This document shows, piece by piece, positions 1-8,019 of a stretch of DNA of 16,736 nt (position 1 is its first letter; each line of letters starts with the position of its first letter). Both the position numbers and the translations under genes were made by a program. This stretch comes from Bacteroidota bacterium (GTDB taxonomy: Bacteria > Bacteroidota > Bacteroidia > Chitinophagales > Chitinophagaceae), in assembly GCA_947461015.1 (NCBI GenBank), contig CANHIR010000021.1:1-16736 (forward strand), in the 5' to 3' direction. Under the pieces are notes generated by a model, which worked only from the letters and a program-made list of their open reading frames with translations, was not told the DNA's origin and made no database searches.

Positions 1-324
1 AAGGTTGAAGAATTAAGATATAGAGGACTGGAGGTTTGTGTAAAGGAAGCAGTTGGCAGGCTTTTAGATTGCGATCTTATTTATATTTCTTTTGATGTTG
101 ACTCTATGGACTGTGACAATATATCATATGGTACTGGAACGCCAGTCCCCTATGGGTTTTTACCCACTGAAATCATGCAAATTTTTGATTTTTTTATGAC
201 AACTCAAAAAGTTTGTTGCATTGAATTTGCAGAGATCAATCCTTTGCTTGACAATAAAGGCAATAAAATGGCTGAGACTGCTTTTCAGGTACTTGATCAT
301 ATTTCAAAACAAATAACAGACTAG
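1..324 (+). CDS. Arginase/ureohydrolase family protein, C-terminal part (5' end outside window)
   Basis: The reading frame is open from base 1 and leaves 107 residues. Metal-binding signature SFDVDSMDCD is at fragment residues 30-39; D32 and D34 are the expected ligands of the binuclear manganese centre. The GTGTPVP loop follows at 44-50 and an EINPLLD segment lies further on, as in arginase-family C-termini. Family knowledge: these enzymes hydrolyse guanidino compounds (arginine, agmatine or formimidoglutamate), releasing urea or formamide in the cytoplasm. The pairing of MDCD with GTGTPVP resembles arginases of Bacteroidota, so L-arginine is the best guess. The substrate-binding N-terminal half is missing, so agmatinase or formimidoglutamase cannot be excluded. 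The stop is TAG at 322-324, with no obvious terminator before the next gene. Confidence 0.85.
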   Translation, partial: KVEELRYRGLEVCVKEAVGRLLDCDLIYISFDVDSMDCDNISYGTGTPVPYGFLPTEIMQIFDFFMTTQKVCCIEFAEINPLLDNKGNKMAETAFQVLDHISKQITD

Positions 325-409
325 CTCCAACTTTAATAAATTAGGTTTTTTGAATATACCATTTATATAAAAAATGAAAATTTCATAAACCTTTTGCATA
401 ATTTCAGGA

Positions 410-2899
410 ATGCCAAATGCAAACAGCCTACTTCATGCAAAATTTATAGTGTACTTAAAGAAATTCTTTTTAGCAATATTGCTATTATGCATATATGGAA
501 ATTTATCGGCGCAAAATACACTTAACACGGTAGATACAATAGCCGGAGAATTTGTTAAAGCCATTCGCAAAGACAGGTCTGAAAAAGTAACAGTGGAGAC
601 CAATAAATGGTATTATACTGCTGGAGAGGATTTGTGGCTTAAAGCTTGGGTGACCAACAAAGTTTCCAATAAATATTATTCGCATAGTCAAAATTTATAT
701 GTAGACATTGTAGACGAAAGAGATACTGCTATTGCTCAACTTTTACTAAACATCCCTTCTGAACACACCGAAGGTTATATTCGACTATCCGACTCCTTAT
801 CCGAAGGACATTATTGGCTGAGGGCTTTTACAAGCACCATGTTAAAAAAAGGGATGCATGCAATTTTTGTTAAGCCAATTTACATTGTGAATCCAAAATA
901 TAATGCTAAACTAAATTTAGAAAAACCAATTGAAAAAAATATTCAAATTGCAAAACTAGATACCTTGGTTTCGTTTTATCCCGAAGGAGGTTCTGTGATG
1001 ACTGGCGTGAATGCAGTATTTGGCATTAAGGCAGTTAATCAAATGGGTAAACCTTTATACGTTAAAGGATATATTACAGATAACACAGATAGCACTGCGA
1101 TTACTTGGTTTAATACACAAGCAAATACGGGGTTAGGTAAAACCACTTTTTTTATTGGCAAAAATAAAACTTACATCGCACATGTTCAATTAGGGAATAG
1201 GACTTTGTATTATACACTTCCCCAAAGTGATCAAGCCGGAAGCCAAATTTCTATAAAACAAGAAACACCATTAAATATTAAAGTGATAATTGCGCAAGGA
1301 GATTCATTGTATAAAAAAGGGGTGACTTCATATATCATAGGTTTAAGCAAGGATAGTATTTGTTTTGCAGGAGTGGGTAAAGATATGTTTGAATTAAATA
1401 TACCTAAATCTGATTTTCCTGCAGGAGAAGCAAAATTATTACTATTAAATGATCAACGTAAAATTTTAAGTGAACGCAGTATTTATATCCCCAATACCAA
1501 TGTAAAAGTAGTAACTGATAAGAATGAGTACAATGCACGCGAAAAAGTAACGATGAATATTTTTGTAGGAGACTCTACTTTTCATCCCATGTTTTCTGCC
1601 TTATCTGTATCAGTTACAGATGACAGTATTGTCAAAGAGCCTGTATATCAGGATGAATCAACAGTTGTTCTAACAGATACCAATGCCGTTTTAAATGATT
1701 TAATTATGTTAACAACAAAGCCAATCTATACTGGCATGCGTATTCATGAACTAAACAATAATTTTAATACTTTGGAAGATACAACGAAAGATGAAATTGA
1801 ATTTGAAACCATACATGGGACCGTATTAAATAGAAAAAAAATACCTGTAGCCAACCGAGTTGTGACTTTATACACCAATAAGAAAATTAGTATGTTTGAA
1901 ACGGATACAACCAACTTACAAGGTAAATTTAGTTTTAAAATTCCGTTACATTATGATACCATTCCATTTACCTTACAAGTTAGTAATCTAAAAGGCAGTG
2001 TAGTTGACGAAAAAATTATACTTGATATTCAGTCTAATTTTCCAAAGGTGATTACCCCTGCTCTATTTAAGCGAAAGCTTACACCTCAACAAACTGAACT
2101 GGTTGAAAAATACAGAAACATAAAATTGGATAGTACAATAATAAGGAATGGAAAAGAGTGGCTTAAAGATGTGATTGTTACTACTTCCATTAAAGACAAG
2201 AGCTTTAATACAAGTAAGCGAATTAGTAATTTTTCACAGGTGATGACTGGGGAGGCGCTTCAAAAAATGACTGGTTCTAGTGCGAGCAATGCTATGTTAA
2301 TGATTCCTGGCTTACATATGCGAGGCGGTTTTTTAACATTGGGTGGCGTGAGGTCTTTTACTGTAAGTGCAAAAGATGAGCCATTGTTAATTGTAGATGG
2401 TATGATGGTGGCTGGCGGTAATGGACCACCAAGTAGTGAGGATTCAAATACTTTTCAAATGGAGTCTAGTCCAGTTATGGCAGAGTTGTCAAAAATTCCT
2501 ACTGATATTATTGATTTTGTGGAAGTACTTAAAGGCCCTGAAGCTGCATTTTATGGAACGAGGTCTAGCAATGGGGTGATTATTGTAAATACACATCGCG
2601 TCTCCAATTTTAGAACACGCTTAGAAAACTATGGTACAATACAATACAATTCAAAGTCGTACCATTTAGCGCCTAATTTTACGGCGCCTGATTATGAAAA
2701 TTTATTCTTAAAATCAAATGTTATAAATGACAATCGTCCAACTATTTATTGGAATGGACATTTATATACCAATAATAATGGTAAAGCGACGGTATCATTT
2801 TACACTGCCGACAGAAAAACAAATTATACTGTAAAAATTACCGGGGTTACTGTTACTGGTGCAATTGTTGATAAGCAAATTAAAATTAAGCATAATTAG
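410..2899 (+). CDS. Secreted macroglobulin-like (MG2) protein with carboxypeptidase-regulatory and TonB plug domains, no barrel
   Basis: 829 residues. A signal peptide covers about residues 1-35 (hydrophobic FFLAILLLCIYG, then LSAQ). An N-terminal macroglobulin-like part contains a YTAGEDLWLKAWV strand pair and a VSFYPEGGSV segment near residue 190, both typical of Bacteroidota MG2-type surface proteins. A carboxypeptidase-D regulatory-like beta-sandwich lies at about 460-530. A TonB-receptor plug domain lies at about 610-730 (LLIVDGMMV, IDFVEVLKGPEAAFYG, NGVIIVNT). The last 100 residues form an Ig-like tail (TIYWNGHLYTNNNGKATVSF). A normal receptor would continue into a 22-strand barrel of several hundred residues, so this is not a transporter by itself. 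Such proteins are common in the phylum and of unknown role; periplasmic or outer-membrane-associated adhesion or inhibitor roles are guesses. Start is ATG 410 with AGG four bases upstream; GTG 449 is an alternative. The stop overlaps the convergent gene by 4 bases. Confidence 0.85.
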   Translation: MPNANSLLHAKFIVYLKKFFLAILLLCIYGNLSAQNTLNTVDTIAGEFVKAIRKDRSEKVTVETNKWYYTAGEDLWLKAWVTNKVSNKYYSHSQNLYVDIVDERDTAIAQLLLNIPSEHTEGYIRLSDSLSEGHYWLRAFTSTMLKKGMHAIFVKPIYIVNPKYNAKLNLEKPIEKNIQIAKLDTLVSFYPEGGSVMTGVNAVFGIKAVNQMGKPLYVKGYITDNTDSTAITWFNTQANTGLGKTTFFIGKNKTYIAHVQLGNRTLYYTLPQSDQAGSQISIKQETPLNIKVIIAQGDSLYKKGVTSYIIGLSKDSICFAGVGKDMFELNIPKSDFPAGEAKLLLLNDQRKILSERSIYIPNTNVKVVTDKNEYNAREKVTMNIFVGDSTFHPMFSALSVSVTDDSIVKEPVYQDESTVVLTDTNAVLNDLIMLTTKPIYTGMRIHELNNNFNTLEDTTKDEIEFETIHGTVLNRKKIPVANRVVTLYTNKKISMFETDTTNLQGKFSFKIPLHYDTIPFTLQVSNLKGSVVDEKIILDIQSNFPKVITPALFKRKLTPQQTELVEKYRNIKLDSTIIRNGKEWLKDVIVTTSIKDKSFNTSKRISNFSQVMTGEALQKMTGSSASNAMLMIPGLHMRGGFLTLGGVRSFTVSAKDEPLLIVDGMMVAGGNGPPSSEDSNTFQMESSPVMAELSKIPTDIIDFVEVLKGPEAAFYGTRSSNGVIIVNTHRVSNFRTRLENYGTIQYNSKSYHLAPNFTAPDYENLFLKSNVINDNRPTIYWNGHLYTNNNGKATVSFYTADRKTNYTVKITGVTVTGAIVDKQIKIKHN

Positions 2900-3486
2900 T
2901 TTTGGGCTAAGCGTCCTTTAAATTTGTGTTTTCTTGGATGCGAAACCTTAGACCTATTCTGGTATTCACTACTTATAACACTTATATTTCCGTCTACTTC
3001 TAATACTGCCAGATCTACTTTTTGAATATCTCTTGCTCCATGCTCTCTTACTGCTGCTTCTAATTCTTCTATGGTGATTTCTGCTTTTTTGCAATTCTCC
3101 ATATTTGCAACTCCTTCATAGATTAGTAAAATGGATTCTCCCTGAATTAATGAACTAATTTTTTTGCTTCTATATAGCAGCTGCTTCAAAGTAAAATTCA
3201 CTAAAAATAAGGAACCGGCTGCTACCAAACCGCTATCTAATGATGTGTCTGGCCCTACCATTGCATTTTGTACTGAATTGCTAATTAATAAAATGAATAC
3301 AAGGTCTATGACAGAAAGCTGTGCCAGTTCTTTTTTTCCAAAAATTCGAATGGCAAGTATCATAAAAATATATACGCAAATGGTTCTTACCACAACTTCT
3401 ATAATTGGGTTTTCAATAAGCATAAAACCCAAATTCAATTTTAGTAAAAGCATAATAATTCTATTTTTAACATTGAAATTAACCAT
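2896..3486 (-). CDS. DUF421 (YetF-like) integral membrane protein
   Basis: 196 residues. Three predicted membrane helices lie at about 31-49, 57-77 and 85-104. Between the first two is the conserved RIFGKKELAQLSVIDLV segment that defines DUF421/YetF proteins. The soluble C-terminal domain (about 115-172) has the usual order: a short strand (ILLIYEGVANMENC), an ITIEELEAAVREHG helix and VDLAVLEVDGNISVI. The first ATG is chosen because its upstream sequence reads AAGGGAAAG at a normal ribosome-binding distance; internal ATGs at residues 12 and 22 are less likely. It is somewhat shorter than Bacillus YetF, with a basic C-terminal tail. Molecular function is unknown; family members are inner-membrane proteins, some linked to envelope or spore physiology. 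It is divergent from the GH3 gene with 48 bases between starts, and convergent with the upstream MG2/plug gene. Confidence 0.88.
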   Translation of the reverse strand: MVNFNVKNRIIMLLLKLNLGFMLIENPIIEVVVRTICVYIFMILAIRIFGKKELAQLSVIDLVFILLISNSVQNAMVGPDTSLDSGLVAAGSLFLVNFTLKQLLYRSKKISSLIQGESILLIYEGVANMENCKKAEITIEELEAAVREHGARDIQKVDLAVLEVDGNISVISSEYQNRSKVSHPRKHKFKGRLAQN

Positions 3487-3534
3487 TTCTTTCCCTTTTT
3501 ATCTTAAATTCAATTACAATTTAAGAATCGTCGA

Positions 3535-5700
3535 ATGAAAAATATGTATCGTTGTTTAGCTTGTTTTTTATTTTTTTCCTTACTTACTAAAAAGGACCTA
3601 TCTGCACAGCAATCTATGGATTATAAAAATGATAAACTTCCCTTGGATACGCGGGTAAATAATTTAGTATCTCAGTTAAGTTTAGCAGAGAAAATATCTT
3701 TACTTGGTTATCAAAGCCAATCTATTCCAAGGTTGGGTATACCTGCCTATAATTGGTGGAATGAGGCATTGCATGGTGTTGCAAGAGCAGGAGTAGCCAC
3801 AGTTTTCCCTCAATCTATTGGGATGGCGGCAACTTTTAATGATAACTTAATTTTTGAAACTGCCAATGTGATTTCAACAGAAGCACGTGCAAAATATAAC
3901 TTAGCCATTCAAAAGGAACGTCATTTACAATATATGGGTTTGACATTTTGGTCACCCAATGTTAATATCTTCAGAGACCCACGTTGGGGAAGAGGGCATG
4001 AAACCTATGGAGAGGATCCTTATTTAACGGCAACAATTGGATCTGCATTTGTAAAAGGAATGCAAGGAAATAATCCAAATTTTTTAAAAACATCGGCAAC
4101 TGCAAAACATTTTGCGGTACATAGTGGACCGGAAGCAACTCGTGATAAATTTAATTCGATTGTAGATGAGAAAGATTTAAGAGAAACTTATTTGTATGCT
4201 TTTCATTCACTTGTAAAGTCGGGCGTAGAGTCTGTAATGAGTGCCTATAATAGTGTGAATGGCGTACCTAGTTCAATTAACAATAAATTACTTGACACCA
4301 TCTTAAGAAAAGAGTGGGGGTTTAAAGGGCATGTTGTAACGGACTGTGGAGCACTATTTGGTGTTTCAGAAAGTCATGGTGCAACTGCCAATAACACGGC
4401 TACTGCAGCAGCAGCCATTAAAGCGGGCATTAACTTAGATTGTGCAACTTTATTGCAGCAGGATTTACTTAAAGCAGTTAATAAAAATCTAGTCACTGAA
4501 AAAGAAATTGATCATAGTTTAAGCGCATTATTAAAAACGCAGTTTAAATTAGGATTTTACAACAACAAGCAAAAAGATCCCTATAAAAATTATTTAACGG
4601 ATAGCTTGCACAATACTAGTCACATACAGTTATCAAGAACGGTAGCGCAACAAAGTATGGTTTTGTTAAAAAACGAAAAAAATATTTTACCCCTAAAAAA
4701 AGATGCATATCCAAGTGTGATGATTGTTGGTCCAAATGCTACTTCTTATGACGCATTGTTAGGTAATTATCATGGGGTTAGTGATAAGGCTGTAAACTTT
4801 GTAGAAGGGATCACTGCTGGCTTTGATCCTGCAACCAGGATTGAATATGATTTAGGTTGTGACTTTAATGACACCACTAAATTTGGAGGTATTTGGGCGG
4901 CGGGCAATGCTAATTTAACGATAGCTGTAATGGGCTTGTCCCCTGTATTAGAGGGAGAAGCTGGGGATGCGTTTTTATCTCAAACAGGTGGCGACAAAAA
5001 AGACATTCAATTACCTGCTAGTGAAATAGCCTATTTAAAACAATTAAGAAAGTCGGTAAAAACGCCAATTATACTTGTCATTACCGCAGGAAGTTGTGTG
5101 GACATTGCAAGTGTTGCCCCTTATGCGGATGCCATAATTTTGGCATGGTACCCAGGTGAGCAAGGTGGTAATGCTTTGGCAGACATTATTTTAGGAAAGG
5201 TGGCTCCATCGGGAAGACTTCCCATTACTTTTTACAAATCACCCAATGACTTGCCCGAATATACAAGCTATGCAATGAAGGGGCGTACTTATAGATACTT
5301 CAGTGGCGAGGTTGCTTATCCATTTGGATTTGGCTTAAGCTATATAAATTTTGATTACAAATTAATTAGTGCACCAAAACAATTGTATCAAGTTTACGAT
5401 ACCCTCACTGCTAATATTAGCATTGCAAATAGAGGAATCATGGACGCCAATGAAGTTGTACAGGCTTATATTGTATATCCAAATTTGGACAGAATGCCCA
5501 TTAAGGAATTAAAGTATTTCAAGAAAATACTAATTGCAAAAGGAGTAGCAAAAAATGTAAATATTAAAATTCCTGTTGTAGAATTAAAAAAGTGGAATTT
5601 AAGTAAAAATGATTGGGAACTTTATCCAGGCACTTATAAATTAGTAATTGGAAGCAATGCGCAGGATGAAAAAATAAGTTCCAGTTTTGAGATTCAGTAA
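3535..5700 (+). CDS. Glycoside hydrolase family 3, beta-xylosidase/beta-glucosidase type
   Basis: 721 residues. A signal peptide is followed by a GH3 N-terminal TIM-barrel domain (about 35-340), a C-terminal alpha/beta sandwich (about 370-600) and a fibronectin-III-like domain (about 620-720). NWWNEALHGVAR at 73-84 and DPRWGRGHETYGEDP at 148-162 are hallmarks of the xylosidase-like GH3 branch. KHFAVHSGPE follows at 191-200. The nucleophile is D270 in GHVVTDCGA. The acid/base should be E473 or E475 in GLSPVLEGEAGD. Family activity is retaining exo-hydrolysis of beta-linked xylose, glucose or related sugars, here likely in the periplasm or outside the cell. The signal peptide is unusual in having KKD between the hydrophobic core and the SAQ cleavage site. 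No SusC/SusD pair or other carbohydrate enzyme is nearby, so the substrate cannot be read from context. A second ATG at 3544 is a possible start. Confidence 0.93.
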   Translation: MKNMYRCLACFLFFSLLTKKDLSAQQSMDYKNDKLPLDTRVNNLVSQLSLAEKISLLGYQSQSIPRLGIPAYNWWNEALHGVARAGVATVFPQSIGMAATFNDNLIFETANVISTEARAKYNLAIQKERHLQYMGLTFWSPNVNIFRDPRWGRGHETYGEDPYLTATIGSAFVKGMQGNNPNFLKTSATAKHFAVHSGPEATRDKFNSIVDEKDLRETYLYAFHSLVKSGVESVMSAYNSVNGVPSSINNKLLDTILRKEWGFKGHVVTDCGALFGVSESHGATANNTATAAAAIKAGINLDCATLLQQDLLKAVNKNLVTEKEIDHSLSALLKTQFKLGFYNNKQKDPYKNYLTDSLHNTSHIQLSRTVAQQSMVLLKNEKNILPLKKDAYPSVMIVGPNATSYDALLGNYHGVSDKAVNFVEGITAGFDPATRIEYDLGCDFNDTTKFGGIWAAGNANLTIAVMGLSPVLEGEAGDAFLSQTGGDKKDIQLPASEIAYLKQLRKSVKTPIILVITAGSCVDIASVAPYADAIILAWYPGEQGGNALADIILGKVAPSGRLPITFYKSPNDLPEYTSYAMKGRTYRYFSGEVAYPFGFGLSYINFDYKLISAPKQLYQVYDTLTANISIANRGIMDANEVVQAYIVYPNLDRMPIKELKYFKKILIAKGVAKNVNIKIPVVELKKWNLSKNDWELYPGTYKLVIGSNAQDEKISSSFEIQ

Positions 5701-5740
5701 TTCAGCTAAAAAGCATAATTTCACTTAAAATATTAAAAGT

Positions 5741-5965
5741 ATGTCAACTAAAATTACCATTAACAACAACGGATCCTTAAAAGTAGAAGGAGATTTCACT
5801 ATTGTAGACAGAGAAGGCAATCAATACGATTTGGCGGGGAGAGAAGTAGTTGGTTTATGTCGTTGTGGATTAAGTAAGAATAAGCCTTTTTGTGACGGTG
5901 CACACAATGGTCAATTTGCACACGAAGCAAAAGCATTTGCATTGCCTCCAAAAAAGACTTTGTAA
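5741..5965 (+). CDS. CDGSH-type iron-sulfur domain protein
   Basis: 74 residues, the whole protein being one CDGSH domain. The [2Fe-2S] ligands are visible as C40, C42, C51 and H55 (C-R-C-x8-C-D-G-A-H), giving the three-Cys/one-His coordination of the mitoNEET class. There is no signal peptide or membrane anchor, so it should be cytoplasmic. Family members carry a redox-active, relatively labile cluster and are thought to act in electron or cluster transfer; the partner here is unknown. It lies 40 bases after the GH3 gene and 16 before the DUF1569 gene on the same strand. Co-transcription of those two small genes is likely, and read-through from GH3 is possible. The start is the only ATG before the domain; there is no clear Shine-Dalgarno sequence. 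Confidence 0.92.
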   Translation: MSTKITINNNGSLKVEGDFTIVDREGNQYDLAGREVVGLCRCGLSKNKPFCDGAHNGQFAHEAKAFALPPKKTL

Positions 5966-5981
5966 TTCATAATTTATAAGG

Positions 5982-6437
5982 ATGCAAAAAGTAATAAAAC
6001 TAATTGATCAACTTGCTGATCAAATTCCCAACGCAGCTGTATTAAATGATGTTATCTCAAAAGGTACAATTGGCTGGCATATTGAACATAGTTGCTTGGT
6101 GATTATAAAAATTACAGAAACTATTCAAAATTCAAATCCTGTTTTGTATCGTCCAAAATTTAGTTTTATAAAATTCATCGTTTTACTAACTGGCAAGTTT
6201 CCTAGAGGTCGCGCTAAAGCACCTGAATCCGTAATGCCAATTGACAATATAACCCCTACTCATTTACAGGAAAGTATTGTTAAAGCCAAAGCAGCCATTG
6301 AGGCTTTAAGTAGTTGCGAAAAAAATAAATATTTTACGCATCCTATATTTGGCAATTTAAATGCACCTAAAACGATAAATTTTTTAGGAATACATACCCA
6401 TCATCATTTGCTTATTATTCAAGATATTTTGAAATAA
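5982..6437 (+). CDS. DUF1569 protein (DinB-like four-helix bundle)
   Basis: 151 residues, with the features of DUF1569, a branch of the DinB/YfiT-like putative metalloenzyme fold. GWHIEHS at 31-37 supplies H36 as a likely metal ligand. The K-P-x-G-R-AKAPESVMPID segment lies at about 72-88. HPIFGNLNAPKT is at 120-131. The C-terminal IHTHHH motif (H138, H140-H142) would complete a three-histidine site. Related DinB-fold proteins include thiol-dependent S-transferases, but no activity is known for this branch. It has no signal peptide. The start ATG is directly preceded by TAAGG, too close for a normal Shine-Dalgarno. It is followed immediately by a strong hairpin terminator, so it probably ends the transcription unit. 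Confidence 0.75.
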   Translation: MQKVIKLIDQLADQIPNAAVLNDVISKGTIGWHIEHSCLVIIKITETIQNSNPVLYRPKFSFIKFIVLLTGKFPRGRAKAPESVMPIDNITPTHLQESIVKAKAAIEALSSCEKNKYFTHPIFGNLNAPKTINFLGIHTHHHLLIIQDILK

Positions 6438-6470
6438 AAAAAACCGACCCCAAGAGGTCGGTTTTTTTTA
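6435..6470. terminator. Bidirectional rho-independent terminator
   Basis: The G/C-rich stem ACCGACC (6443-6449) pairs with GGTCGGT (6456-6462) around the loop CCAAGA. The stem is extended outward by an A-run on the left pairing with eight T on the right. It therefore ends in a U-tract in both directions. It overlaps the stop codon of the DUF1569 gene and sits 40 bases from the end of the convergent alcohol dehydrogenase gene. Confidence 0.93.
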
Positions 6471-6509
6471 TACATTTTTGAAAGCTATGTTCGGAACAAT
6501 ACTTTTCAA

Positions 6510-7556
6510 TTATTTTAAACTTGCCAAATCAATTACAAATCGATACTTCACATCCCCTTTCAGCATTCTTTCATAAGCTTCATTAATATTTTGAATTGGG
6601 ATAATTTCAATATCGGAAACAATATTGTGTTCCGCACAATAGTCTAGCATATCCTGTGTTTCTTTCATACCGCCAATACAAGATCCAATAACGCTTCTGC
6701 GGTTAGATACCAAAGAGAAGGGCTGTACTTTAGGTGCTTCCGTAGGTAAGCCAACCACCATTAATTTACCATTTAATGCAAGTAAATTTAAATATTGCGT
6801 ATAGTCGTGATTTGCTGAAATAGCATCTAGGATTACATCAAAATAGTTGCTATATTTTTTCATATCCCCCTCGTTGGTACTTACTAAAAAATGAGTGGCG
6901 CCCAATTTTTTAGCATCTGCCTCTTTATTTGGTGAAGTACTAATTACCGTAACCTCTGCTCCAAAGGATACTGCAAACTTAACGCCCATATGTCCAAGTC
7001 CACCTAAACCTACTATCGCTACTTTCATCCCTTTCTTCACCCCTGCAAAAACGAGTGGCGAATAAGTAGTGATACCTGCGCATAATAAAGGTGCAACGGC
7101 TGCCAAGTTTAATTTTGAAGAAATATGTACTGTATAATGTTCATCCACTACAATTTGAGTAGAATAGCCTCCCATGGTAATACCTGACCCATCTCTTTCC
7201 TTTGCGTTATAAGTGCCAGTCATACCTTCCTCACAATAATTTTCTAAATCCTGTTTACAACTAGCGCAGTGCCTGCAACTGTCAACCATCACGCCCACAC
7301 CCGCTAAATCACCTACTTTAAATTTGGTAACCTCGGAACCCACGTTAATTACTTTTCCCACTATTTCATGACCAGGCACCATTGGGTAGATAGAGCCACC
7401 CCATTCATTCTTTGCTTGGTGCAAATCGCTATGGCAAACACCACAATATAAAATTTCAATTTGGACATCTTTATTTCCAACTGCTCTGCGATCAAATGAA
7501 TAAGCCTCTAAAGGTGTAGTTGCTGATTTAGCAGCAAATGATTTTGTAGATAACAT
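6510..7556 (-). CDS. Zinc-dependent NADP(H) alcohol/aldehyde dehydrogenase, YahK/CAD type
   Basis: 348 residues, medium-chain dehydrogenase/reductase superfamily, cinnamyl-alcohol-dehydrogenase branch. It is close in length and motif order to E. coli YahK. Catalytic zinc ligands are C41 (CGVCHSDLH), H63 (PGHE) and C159 (LLCAG). Structural zinc ligands are C94, C97, C100 and C108. The nucleotide-binding loop is GLGGLGHMG at 183-191. The next beta strand ends in ISTSPNK, and the serine/threonine there fits a preference for NADP(H). VKYRFVID near the C-terminus is also typical. Family role: reversible reduction of a broad range of aldehydes to alcohols in the cytoplasm. It is the last gene of a likely unit with the DUF1801 gene 13 bases upstream. 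All catalytic residues are present. Confidence 0.94.
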   Translation of the reverse strand: MLSTKSFAAKSATTPLEAYSFDRRAVGNKDVQIEILYCGVCHSDLHQAKNEWGGSIYPMVPGHEIVGKVINVGSEVTKFKVGDLAGVGVMVDSCRHCASCKQDLENYCEEGMTGTYNAKERDGSGITMGGYSTQIVVDEHYTVHISSKLNLAAVAPLLCAGITTYSPLVFAGVKKGMKVAIVGLGGLGHMGVKFAVSFGAEVTVISTSPNKEADAKKLGATHFLVSTNEGDMKKYSNYFDVILDAISANHDYTQYLNLLALNGKLMVVGLPTEAPKVQPFSLVSNRRSVIGSCIGGMKETQDMLDYCAEHNIVSDIEIIPIQNINEAYERMLKGDVKYRFVIDLASLK

Positions 7557-7569
7557 TTTGTTATTTATT

Positions 7570-7968
7570 TTATTTTTTATTTAAATTTTTCTTTGCTTTT
7601 GTTGTAAGCTCATTTTGTTTGATTCGGTATTTGACTATTTCTTGAATTAATTTTAAAGGTATTGGCTTGTCTATTGGGAATTGGATAGCACCTTTTGAAT
7701 AACGATATCCTTTTTCATCTAACTGCGTTTTAAAAACTTCAATAGGTTTTGCCGTTGGGTAAAAACCAAAATGATTTTTTGCAACAGCAAAGTATACCAG
7801 CACAGTATCTTGTTTAAAAGCAGGCATTTGATAGCTGATACACTCTGTAGCTTTAGGGGCTACTTTTTTTATGGCAACTCTTATTTTTTCAAGTCCAGCT
7901 TGTTTGTCTTTTTCCTGTAATTGAATGTAGTCATTAATGGTGAGAACAGGCTTCTTTGTTTCTTTCAT
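7570..7968 (-). CDS. DUF1801 (YdhG-like) protein
   Basis: 132 residues, a single DUF1801 domain. Visible landmarks are ECISYQMPAFK at about 42-52, VYFAVAKNHFGFYPT at about 58-72, and the terminal YSKGAIQFPIDKPIP...LIQEIVKYR segment. The fold is shared with the YdhG/Fra iron-chaperone group named from Bacillus, but iron binding has not been shown for most members and I would not assign it here. It has no signal peptide and a lysine-rich C-terminus. It lies 51 bases downstream of the cytochrome c peroxidase gene and 13 upstream of the dehydrogenase gene on the same strand, so it is probably co-transcribed with the dehydrogenase. Confidence 0.85.
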   Translation of the reverse strand: MKETKKPVLTINDYIQLQEKDKQAGLEKIRVAIKKVAPKATECISYQMPAFKQDTVLVYFAVAKNHFGFYPTAKPIEVFKTQLDEKGYRYSKGAIQFPIDKPIPLKLIQEIVKYRIKQNELTTKAKKNLNKK

Positions 7969-8019
7969 ATTTTACTGTAAAGTGAAAAATAGAAAGTAAA
8001 TTTAAAGAAACTAATACAA

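Noticed and set aside
374..386. Short inverted repeat ATGAAAATTTCAT between the arginase and MG2/plug genes
   Set aside because: Six-base A/T-rich arms in an A/T-rich leader are expected by chance, and there is no G/C stem or U-tract for a terminator.
3164..3538. Plus-strand open frame opposite the DUF421 gene
   Set aside because: It is antisense to a protein with clear DUF421 motifs and membrane helices; its own product has no supporting features.
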